DNA of 64,000 nucleotides, taken from positions 1,364,001 to 1,428,000 of the forward strand of contig JAGYXB010000135.1 in NCBI GenBank assembly GCA_022495005.1. The letters run 5' to 3'. Shown here piece by piece: positions 1 through 9,293 of the stretch (its first letter is position 1; every line of letters starts with the position of its first letter). Both the position numbers and the translations under genes were made by a program. The DNA is from Rhyacophila brunnea. Taxonomy: Eukaryota > Arthropoda > Insecta > Trichoptera > Rhyacophilidae. Below the pieces are notes generated by a model. It was not told where the DNA came from and searched no databases. It saw only the letters and a program-made list of their open reading frames with translations.

Positions 1-547
1 CTAAACATTCCTTAAAAAACGATTTTTTTTCGGTTCGGCATATGTTCAAACACGCGCATTAACATGATTTTACTCCCTATTTCGGTTATAGTTTGTCAAT
101 TTATGGCTATGGCCGTACATTGTAGCCTTATTACTGGGAAATGCCAATAGAAATGGCGTATTTCAAAAAAATACTACCTTATTCTTAGGTCAATAATTAT
201 TATAAAACAATCAACAAACAATAAATATATTTTTTATCGTAATATTTCACTATAATAATATCAATGTAAATTTTACTAATGGTTTTATAAATGCATTTAA
301 AAACTAATAAATCTAAAAAATCTTAACACCACTGCACATGGATGTACTGCATGACTGCATTCTAAAACATTAGATCGAGAGGTTTAAAAAAATACTTTTT
401 TATGCAATAAAAATACTCTATGCAGTCATCAAAGGATAATAAATTATAAAAATAGATCATATACAACGTTTAAGGAATGTTCAGGCTAATGCTTTGAAAA
501 TACCATACATCTCCATTTTGACCTTCGTTGGGCATGTGGGCCCTTGA
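1..547. mobile_element. Fold-back (long-TIR) element, damaged copy at the window edge
   Basis: This is a second copy of the element at 56376-57239. Its right arm (about 326-547) matches the right arm there in the same orientation, ending in a block with the motif CATTTTGACC near 516 and a G/C-rich terminus just before TTGA. The central part (about 113-325) also matches, but lacks some 130 bases present in the other copy. Only a scrap of the left arm survives (1-21). Bases 22-112 do not match the expected arm and look substituted or deleted. No coding capacity is visible. Confidence 0.7.
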
Positions 548-1469
548 TACTATTTTTTTTCATATTTTCATGGTGTGGACATTTTGAATTTGAATTTTGT
601 AAAGTTCCGTTCGTGTGAATATAAATTTAGATTCTAATATAAAATATTGAGGTTTAATGTTCTAATGACAAAACATTAAAATTCGAATTAACAAGAGTAC
701 ACGCATGGAGAGACTTGGTGAAGATTCTCGAAGCTTTTAATATATTGTAGAAATTACATAATTTAAAAAAAACCTCAGAAACATAGATATTATAAAAAAA
801 ATAGAAATAAGTTCGACTGAGTGAGACTCGAGCTATCGATCCGTTTATGATTCATGCGAATTATTTCTTATATTCACGTTTAAACTGAGGTATTTCAAAT
901 TCCACCACTACCTTTTTTCTTGATTTTTATTCTAATATGTATGTTTGTCAGTTTTTTTAATGATGTTATGTCTATAATAAAAAATACAATATTCTTGAAA
1001 CCTTGTATAATATATTCAATAATTATTTTTAATAAAAATACGATTTATAGAAATCGCAACAAATGCATAATGATAACATTTAGTAGATATTAAAATGATT
1101 TCTACAATAATTTACTAAGATAGATTGAGTGTAAACCAAGATTATGCACCAACTAATTTGAATAAGATAACTACATGAATAAATAATAATTTTGTATTTA
1201 CCTTTTTTACAGGTACCTACAAAAAATAATACTTCGATAACAAATTACGTTTTATTTCACAAGATTTTTTAAATATAATAAGATTATCTATCAAAATAGT
1301 GGTTGAATAGTTCGTATATTTATTATTACATATTAATTTATTAGATGTAATCGAAAGAGATAACATGTTTTTTTCGTCATAAAACATGTCAGTAACAATT
1401 TATCATTACTTCAGTTAACGCCATTTATCATAATCATAGAGATAGGTCTCTTGTATATTATAAACTTAC
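548..1469. other. AT-rich intron sequence downstream of the bru3-like exon
   Basis: In the direction of the minus-strand gene this is the start of the intron after the exon at 1470-1926. I searched the minus strand for the next RRM1 exon (expected residues CAFLTYC-like) and saw none. No repeat or structured element is recognisable. Confidence 0.5.
1464..1469 (-). promoter_or_regulatory. 5' splice site of the bru3-like exon
   Basis: The minus strand reads AAGG|GTAAGT here, a consensus GT donor, directly after the RRM1 residues MHK plus one base of a Gly codon. The open reading frame continuing beyond it has no family similarity. Confidence 0.85.
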
Positions 1470-1926
1470 CCTTGTGCATACCGGTGTACTTGTCCTTTAG
1501 CACCGTAAACTCATAAATCTTCCCAAACTCTTCAAACATAGGACGCAAATCTTCTTCTTCCAAATGTCTCGGAATCTGTCCAACAAATAACTTAATCGCA
1601 TCTCTGCACATCGATAGCGAAGATACCGATACCATTTGGCCGTCTTCTTCACTACCAATTTGTGCTGCTTGCTGTGAAGGACTTGTTTGTTGTGAGGCAA
1701 ACATTTGTGCAAGATGGCCGTCTCGTGTGGCCTGGTGCATTTGGTTAGTCATTGATGACTGTATAATGCAATTGGCATTTATATTTGGCGGGGAACCAGC
1801 AAAGTTGAGTATTGTTTGTCCAGGGTCACTACCAGCTATTGGTACTGGAGTACTTCCATAACCTGGTGGAGTATTCAGTGATATCAGTGCCGGATTCATC
1901 ATAACAGGTGGTTGAGGAATCAGCAT
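1470..1926 (-). CDS. bru3: Bruno/CELF-family RNA-binding protein, first coding exon (Bruno-3/CELF3-6 type)
   Basis: CELF/Bruno proteins bind GU-rich RNA through three RRMs and control splicing, translation and mRNA decay. The exon encodes 152 codons plus one base. Residues 1-60 are Pro/Ala/Asn-rich low complexity, 61-97 are Gln/Ser-rich, and 98-109 (VSVSSLSMC) lead into RRM1. RNP2 is visible as KLFVGQI at 112-118, followed by [21 protein letters not shown], the helix and second strand typical of the Bruno-3/CELF3-6 branch rather than CELF1/2. After [13 protein letters not shown] the minus strand reads GTAAGT (1469-1464), a perfect splice donor at the place where this family is interrupted. 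Reading on only adds unrelated residues to a stop at 1411. The start ATG (1924-1926) is preceded three codons upstream by an in-frame TAA, so translation starts here unless an upstream exon splices in at the AG at 1931-1932. The next exon is outside the window. Family assignment is firm; the bru3 orthology is probable. Confidence 0.9.
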
Positions 1927-3394
1927 GACACTTTATTTAAAACCGTTATGTCAATTATTCTCTTATTTCTTTAAAAACTATATTAATAAATATAATATTA
2001 TTTGTAACTAATAATTATTATTAATTTTGACGGATAAGACTAGCGTAAATTAATTAATGATATATTTAAATCAGTCTTACGTTTATATTTTGTGAGTAAG
2101 TACAATTAAATATATTTATTTAGATTTGCGTTATGAGGCACAGCTTAAATTCCTGTATTTTGTTTATTAATTTTGGCACATTAATATATTATTTATTTTA
2201 GATTTATCTGTTTATTTATATGTTTGTATGAGTATTTTAATTAATATTTTTAGTATTGTCTATAGTGTAAAAATAGTATTTAATATTTTGATTATAATAT
2301 TATTAATAGTTGAGCAATTAAGCAAAGTGGACCTGAACTGCACCCTTGTTAACCTTTAATTAACTGTATTTACTCTATAATTTCAAGGAGTTATTTTTAA
2401 TAAATATCAAAGGGTAGATACCCCGTTCGCACGCGAGCGATTTCGAGTCGTACAAACGAACGCCGCTTTTCATATAATAATACACCCCTCACCCTTTCAT
2501 TGCGGGGACCAATGTGTATGGGGCTGTTCACGTAAACACCGCAGTTTTGACAAGGTTTGTGTGAGTTATATGCCGGCGTAACGCGTAAAAATATTGATTA
2601 GTTAGTTTGCATAATATATAGATGAAATGTTATATTATTGCACGACAATCACATGTGGTTCTATCAAATATATTTGGAGATTTCTATACCGTCGTATAAA
2701 ACACACAACTTTTTGTGAAGTTTTTTCAAAGTTATATAGTCCAGTGTAACAATCTTTCAAGGTCACAGAATGTTTTTGTTATACTAATCCGTAAAATAAT
2801 CACATTTAAATATTACTTATTATAATATATTTTGAGGTAGAATCACAATATTAAAATGACTAGAATGAGGAATTTTATGTTTTGATAAATAATTAACCCA
2901 ACTACTTGACTAATTTGTACTTATTATCTGTGCTCATAAAATGTAAATTTACATATTTTAAAATAGTAAAATACTTGTCACAGGAATATTTATTTTTTAT
3001 CACAGTTCACAATGTTTGTATGTTTATGTCATCCACGAAACAAAGCAACACTAACGTTATCACGGAAAAAAATCACTTAGTTATATTTACACATATATTT
3101 TAATGCACAATATTAGGGTGAGCGTAATGTTTTAATTGATTTTCGTGATATGCATTAATTTTAAAAAATACAGGAAAATATTATATTTAATTTAATTTGT
3201 ACGTTTATTTTATTAATTGTTATGACTAGTAAACAACATTTAAGATCATTAATTTTAATATTTTTAAATTTAATATTAGATAATTATTAATAATTAAGGT
3301 ATAAATTGTAAATTACTATCTATGTTTATATATTAATGACTAATTTGTGCGACTAGGATAAACAACTACAAGACTCCACTCAACTAAAACATTC
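1927..3394. other. Upstream of the bru3-like exon, with a GC-richer island at 2405-2600
   Basis: Mostly AT-rich with no credible gene. The segment around 2405-2600 stands out by its CpG and GC content (for example GCACGCGAGCGATTTCGAG near 2430 and a GGGGACC/GGGGCTG stretch near 2506-2525). It lies 0.5 kb upstream of the exon on the minus strand, so it could be a 5' UTR exon, core promoter or enhancer. No TATA box with a clear initiator was found. Confidence 0.3.
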
Positions 3395-3680
3395 TATGAA
3401 TGCACTATGTCACGTCACGCCACGCAAATCCATGCCACGTCACGAGAAAACACGTCCACAAAAAAAAACGACACACGACACAAAACTGACGAACACAAGG
3501 ACAACAAAACTGCCGTGCTTGCGTATCTAGGTTCACATGTCCACTAACCCAAAATACTACGTCATCACCAGGCGCAGCAAGGAATATCCAAAATTTTCTT
3601 TTTCACTCCCTCTCCCTCTTAACATTACACCAGGATGGCCATGGGTGGCGGAAGCACGAGCCAAACTATCCCGGCAATAC
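3395..3680. other. CACG-rich cluster and adjoining GC-richer island
   Basis: Between 3408 and 3455 the motif CACG recurs many times, including two copies of CACGTCACG about 30 bases apart, which contain a CRE-like TGACGTG on the other strand. A further TACGTCATCACC occurs near 3558. About 100 bases later a pyrimidine-rich stretch and GGATGGCCATGGGTGGC follow. It may be regulatory. The short ORFs here have no recognisable similarity. Confidence 0.25.
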
Positions 3681-4247
3681 GAACAGTGCAACAAGTTGGA
3701 AAAAATATTAGCAAAGTATTTTTTAAAGTTTTCAAAGTTTCTTCAAAGGCTATTCATATTTTTAACTGCTCGCATAAAATGAAAGCACGCACATTTTTTA
3801 TGAAACAAAGTTTCAACAATATGACGTGAAAATTTTACTTAGGATTTTCATTTAATCCACATTTTTTTATAATATGTCTTATTCAATTATTTTACAAACA
3901 GAACAAACTAGATTAGTTGTTTTACATTTTAAAAATGTATGTATGTATACGTATATACCAACACGCGATACAATATGCTAAAGCACTATTACGTGGATAC
4001 AATACTCATGTTGTTTATTTAATAAATATAATATATGTTTGAATTCAGATAACGATGTCAAAAGTTAATATACAAACTTCGTAAAACTAAAATTTAGATT
4101 TCTCAACACTGTTGAGGAGTATTAATTGAGGTCCACATTGATATCTTCAATTTGTATTATATTCGTACGTTATCCACAATTATAATTAGGTTATAACAGT
4201 TAATTGATTTTTTTTTGAGAATATTTTATTGAACATTAAATGCAAAC

Positions 4248-4360
4248 GCACACACGGTGGTCAGATTTGTAATGCGGCCAAACCTGAAACACTGAGTTGA
4301 GGGTTCTATTCCGCGACATGTTTGATTAAGTTAATGGCTTACAACAATTATTATTCGTCA
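4248..4360 (+). repeat. Possible tRNA-derived SINE remnant
   Basis: It begins CACGGTGGTCAGATTTGTAA, resembling a decayed A box, and has GAGGGTTCTATTCCGC, resembling a B box, about 45 bases later. The sequence after it loosely resembles the body of SINE family 2. The match is weak. Confidence 0.35.
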
Positions 4361-4559
4361 TAAAATAATGTATATCAATAATACGCATTGTATGCCGGCC
4401 AATATACTCCACAAATGAGCAAAAATGGTACATTAATTAAAAACTAAATGGAAAACTGCTTATTTGTATCAGAAAATATTTAAAAAAAAAAAATGTTTGA
4501 ATTCTTACCATTTAATAAATTTTATTATTTTTATAAATAATATTTTATACTATTTTTAC

Positions 4560-4860
4560 ATCTATATAAAAGGTAAACAAACGCAACACCACTGCCAACT
4601 GAGCTAGGTTAGGGTTTGGAACAGAGGGTTGGGGTGGATGCATGTGCATCGGAAGAATAAATCGGGAGAGGACGGCCCGGGGGAAGGGGCACAGAAGGGG
4701 AGGGTAGCCGCGAGTGATCTCACCCCCTGCTTCGGTTTGCACCCAACGCAGTGCACGCACACTCACGCACGCGGCCCTCCCCCACTCTCATTCTACCTCA
4801 CCGATTGACGCACACTCACGCGTAGAACAATCGCCCTTGACAGGTCCTGCTATAGAGAAT
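4560..4860. other. GC-rich island with no recognised gene
   Basis: This is a sharply GC-richer stretch in AT-rich DNA. It has G-rich tracts (GGAAGGGGCACAGAAGGGGA) and repeated GCACGCACACTCACGCACGC-type sequence near 4750-4822. The 73-codon minus-strand ORF here shows no protein family signature. A promoter, UTR exon or enhancer is possible. Confidence 0.3.
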
Positions 4861-5619
4861 TTTTAGGCCCTTATCGTAGTGACAGTATTTTTAAAAATCA
4901 TTAAAAATATCACGTCTATTCTAAAAAAGTACATAAAAAAGAAAAACATAATAAGTATATTTTGTTTTCTTAAAATGCAAAAACTTTTGTGCTACTTACC
5001 TTATTTTGCAAATTTAAATTATATTTAAACAATTTATTTTAAGTATTTATTTTTGTTTATACATAATAAAATTATATAATAATTTATGTAAGATTGTTCA
5101 ATTTTTTAAAAACCATTTTATATAAAACAAATATAAATTAGTACATGATTATAACATATTTGATAATATAAAAAAAACTTATATACCTAACGAATAATGT
5201 GAAATATAATAGTATTACATTTATAAAAATATATATTATTTTATAAGAGGCTTGCACTACTAAAAAACTGGTATAGTAAACTGTAATACTTCAAAAACAT
5301 ACATATATTATTAAAATAATATTATACATTATATATTTAACCAAAATATGACTTCAAACGATAATCATCGAGTACCGGGTACTGTCCTTTAAAATTGTGT
5401 ATATTCAATCAAATTCATTTTTTATTTCTGTCCGTTATTATTTATTTGAAAAAAAAATTGTTCATTTATTACATATTATTATACAATATTTTATTATTAA
5501 GTTTATATTAAATAAATAAACACACTGATTACACATCTTTTCAAATATAAATAAACTAATAATACTTTCTCTGTAATACATAATATTACATATAAACATT
5601 TTCGCCAAATATTACGAAC
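4861..5619. other. AT-rich interval
   Basis: No gene or repeat was recognised. There is a short perfect palindrome, AGTACCGGGTACT, near 5371. Confidence 0.3.
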
Positions 5620-5960
5620 TGTTTAAAATACGACCCAAAATGAGTGTTCGGGGAATAAACAGAGCGTCCGAAATTCGCACCCTTTATGATAACGCTGATA
5701 CCTGCGATAAAACATCGGCCCTGGCTTCCGACTGGCCCTGCTGTAGGACGCAAGTGCGCAGCTTTGCATCCCCAAACCAACCCCTGTGTAAGTGTAGCAC
5801 CATTGCGAAAAGGGTCGCCCGATAGGGGGAACCTGTTTGATATGAGAAATAAGTATTGCATCGTGCGTTGAACTTCACTTCAGCCGCACAATCTATATTG
5901 ATTTTTTCTCGCTCTCTTCCCATTCATTCATCCAATCGAACATTGTTATCACTCAGTTGG
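5620..5960. other. GC-rich island, unrecognised
   Basis: Near 50% GC for about 300 bases, with overlapping short ORFs in several frames on both strands. That is the usual effect of high GC rather than evidence of coding. None of the translations resembles a known domain. It could be an unknown repeat, a conserved element or a UTR exon of the bru3-like gene. Confidence 0.3.
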
Positions 5961-7413
5961 GCTTTTTGCAAAGTTAGAAATTATGCAAATAATTCTCCAT
6001 TGTCATCAACCGGTCCCCGTTTCTTTGTGAACGTTGTGTTAAATGTAAGTCAGTGATTGTTTGCGTTTATGACTTCAATATACATTTATTTTATTAAGGT
6101 TATTAGTAGGTTGTCAGCTATTTTTATAAACCTATGATTTCAAATACCTATAAAAATCTGCCATACACCAAAAATATAATATTTGATCCGACAAACGTAT
6201 TATTAAATTCAAAATCATGAATTAACATAGATAACATTTTTATTTGTAGATATGGTTATTAATATTTAAAATACGCAATCATTAAAATTATATAACATAT
6301 AAAAAGAACTGGATTTTTTTTAAATACCTCAAATAGTGTATAATGTACAAATACAGATCGATGGTTAGCTTAGTGGTATAATGAATTTTTTTTTTAAATT
6401 TTATTTCTGTTGCTATAAAATAATTTTTTGGTTTTGTTTTTTTTCTACTAGATTTACCTGTACTGTTTATTCTAAATGTCATGTTTTGAACGTTTTGAAA
6501 TAATAATTTGTTATGTGCTCAATATGTTTCTTTTAAATAAATAAATAATCGATCGCCCGAAAATTGTAAGATACGAGATCGAATTCAACTTTTTTATATA
6601 AATGGCAAAATATAATAATGTCAAATATATTTCAAATGCACGATATTTTCTATTTGAGTGACTCTAGTAATTTATTATATAAAACATCTGTGATAAATAA
6701 AACAACTATTGACTACAATTCTAATTTAGAAAATTTAATACAATAATCATTACATACCTACAATGAATTTGTAAAATGAAGTTTTACAAGTACATAAATA
6801 TATTACATTTTTTATATCAAAACCATTATTATGACCGAAATCTTTAGGTTTACTGTAGCATCGTATTTCATTAATTTTTTTCTCTTTTTTCTGTTGCATT
6901 TTTCAACTGATTATACACTATTATTTTATGATTTTAAATATCTGAAAACTGTACTCTTTCACACGTCTCAAGGCGTGATTAAACAGTTATTGGCATCGAA
7001 AAAAGAAATCTTGCTAAAACAACTTTAATATATTTCGTATTACTGCGAATAAAAATCTAACACAAAAATATATGACAATTATTCTGAAAGCAAAACACCG
7101 TTCCGTGTTTAAGCTCAGTGAATCATTGCACAACTCAACTGTAAATTAACATTTTCTTTCATAGTTGTAATATTTTCTAATATCCCTTTCATACTTTCAT
7201 TTAAATTGTTTTGTGAGATTTCCGTTATTCCATGTTTTGTATGTATTGAAAATACCCTTCGTTTTTACTGTTATACAATAAATTAAAATATGTCTCCGTA
7301 AATTCGAATTATATTATTTTTAATGTGTTTATATTATTAATAGTGGTAGATATATTATGATATAAATTATATCGTTGTTTGTAAGACACTTTTCGTAAAA
7401 TTAATAATAACTA
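5961..7413. other. AT-rich interval with a short A-box-like piece at 6358-6382
   Basis: GATGGTTAGCTTAGTGGTAT near 6360 looks like the 5' half of a tRNA or SINE head, but no B box follows. Nothing else was recognised. Confidence 0.3.
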
Positions 7414-7636
7414 ACCACGTTGGCCGAGCGGCTAATGTGTCGGCTTATAATATTGTGGATTCCATGTTCAAATTCTGGATCTGCCAAATAGATATATTAT
7501 TTTTCGATGTGTGTTTGGAGTCAGAGTATGGACCTAATTGGTTAAGCTAACATCTCAATCTGTTAATACAACATCCAGTCTGTGGAGGCCCATATGATCC
7601 TTTCAGGATCGAACATGGTGAAGTAGTAGTAGTATA
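7414..7636 (+). repeat. SINE family 1, full-length copy with tRNA-like head
   Basis: The head carries an A box (TTGGCCGAGCGGCTAA) and a B-box-like CCATGTTCAAATTCTGG. The body contains CAGAGTATGGACCTAAT. The 3' part contains TGTGGAGGCCCATATGATCC followed by the family palindrome GATCC-TTTCA-GGATC and GAACATGG, ending in a GTAGTAGTAGTA tail. The same order of blocks recurs at 26463, 36273, 38826, 40687, 52706, 52862, 57422, 58880 and 61924. Confidence 0.75.
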
Positions 7637-8214
7637 AAATACATAACAATGACAACGTATTATTAAGATATTGTGGACCTAATAAAAAAAAATTCCATCA
7701 CTAATTTAAAGTCAAATATAAGACTTATTCATGCATTATCACTTAAAACTTTGATATCATGAATATTTCTTTAAATATGCGCTGTCACCAGATGTAGAGA
7801 TCAGTGTGCGAGCACTGTGCGATTTGTTGTATTGCAGCTGCTGTTATAACATAATTATTACATATTATCTTTTGTGGCGTGTCTGCTCACGAAGTTTACA
7901 TATCTGTTGACGTACTTTCTCTCTTTAGCATAATAACCCACCTTGGTCTCTCTAGATATTTAATTCTATGTTTATGTTATTATTGTAAGTAGGTACTCTC
8001 TTTTATCGGCGTACCTTGCAACGCGGGCTGAATGCTGCGGGCATAATATTTATTTAACTTACTTAACTATTTTCAGTAATAATTTCGTATAAGTAATAAT
8101 AATTATGAATAAATTAAAGAGCAGCTTTAAAATACCATATTTTAATGGTATAATAACCAGTATCTCTAAAAATATTTCTAACGTGACGTGTCTACTGTTA
8201 TGGCAGTGTTGTCA

Positions 8215-8390
8215 GTCCACATTCTCTTGCAGTGCGTAAGGCGCTGGGCTTCTACCCGAGAGTTCTGGGTTCGATTCCCGATGAGGACTCAATATTTATG
8301 TGTTTTTTAAAGCTTGGTTGTTTGCGATTGTTCAAAATTACTAACAACTGCCTTGTACGAAAAAACAAGGACATGGTTATTAATAATTCT
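8215..8390 (+). repeat. SINE family 2 copy
   Basis: The tRNA-like head has a degenerate A box (GCAGTGCGTAAGGCGCTGG) and a perfect B box (GGGTTCGATTCCC). A T-rich link and a body with ACTAACAACTGCC and AAGGACATGGTTAT follow. Related bodies (CTAACAACTATTTCTCTAAA) occur at 38265 and 46078. Confidence 0.6.
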
Positions 8391-9281
8391 AAAAAAAACT
8401 CTACTTTATAGAAATGTTATGGAATAAAAAATGTGTTTTTCATTCATTTATAAATCAAAATACATTATTTATTTAAAGATATATTAGATAGATTTTTTTA
8501 TTTGAGATAATATAATATTTATAATAATATGTTACTTAGCTTAAATGTTTATATTATTGTCAATATAGTCAAGGATATGTATGTAAAAATATATTACGCT
8601 TTATTTTGAATTGAATTCCATTCAAAGTGTTTGGGAGTAATTGGTTCGGTTTTATTAGGAGTGGCATTTTATATTTCATCCAATTTGATCATTGACTCTC
8701 CACTTTCCTTATCTAACATACCCACCTGCTCCAAAAATGCTTGTCAATCTACCGTTTCTCTTTTCCCCCTCTTCAATAGAGATAAACTGTAGAGGGTCTT
8801 TATCAGAAAGGTTCTCAAAGTATCGAGTATTTTTTTTTGTGCTTACATCATTTCGCGCAATTTATTCACATCTCTTATTACGTCAAAAAAAAACATAATA
8901 ATTATTATATCAGTTAAGAAACTAATTAAAGACTTTTGAAAGACGTTAAATCTCTTGAAAAAATCTAAATAATACTCAGGTATTATAAAAATTTATTCAC
9001 CGTTCAATAAATTTATGTGGGTAACTTTTTTTTCAGAAATAATGAATTTTAAATTATTGAATGATAGAACACTATATTTTTATTTGCGCTGTAAATTCGT
9101 CACTGATTTTTTATAATAAGGCTATACTTCAGCTGAGGCATAGTCTAAAACGATCGTGACTACGCGACGCGCAGATTGTGCAAACGAAGCGTGACGAACA
9201 AAACATAATTTATCATAAAAATTCAACATGCGTCCATTTAATGTTTGGTTTATTGTTATTTAAGTAATAATAATAATATAT
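8391..9281. other. AT-rich interval
   Basis: No gene was recognised. A pyrimidine-rich stretch lies around 8690-8780. Confidence 0.3.
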
Positions 9282-9293
9282 TCATTGGCATGT
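9282..9293 (+). repeat. Target-site duplication, left copy (RTE-like element)
   Basis: TCATTGGCATGT matches 12205-12216 perfectly (12/12) and brackets the LINE. Confidence 0.75.

Noticed and set aside
1200..1220. Splice acceptor TTTTTTACAG-G on the plus strand
   Set aside because: It is on the wrong strand for the bru3-like gene, and no plausible exon follows it.
5586..6056. Overlapping ORFs of 61-91 codons on both strands
   Set aside because: Multiple frames are open at once in a short GC-rich island, with no recognisable family and no splice context.
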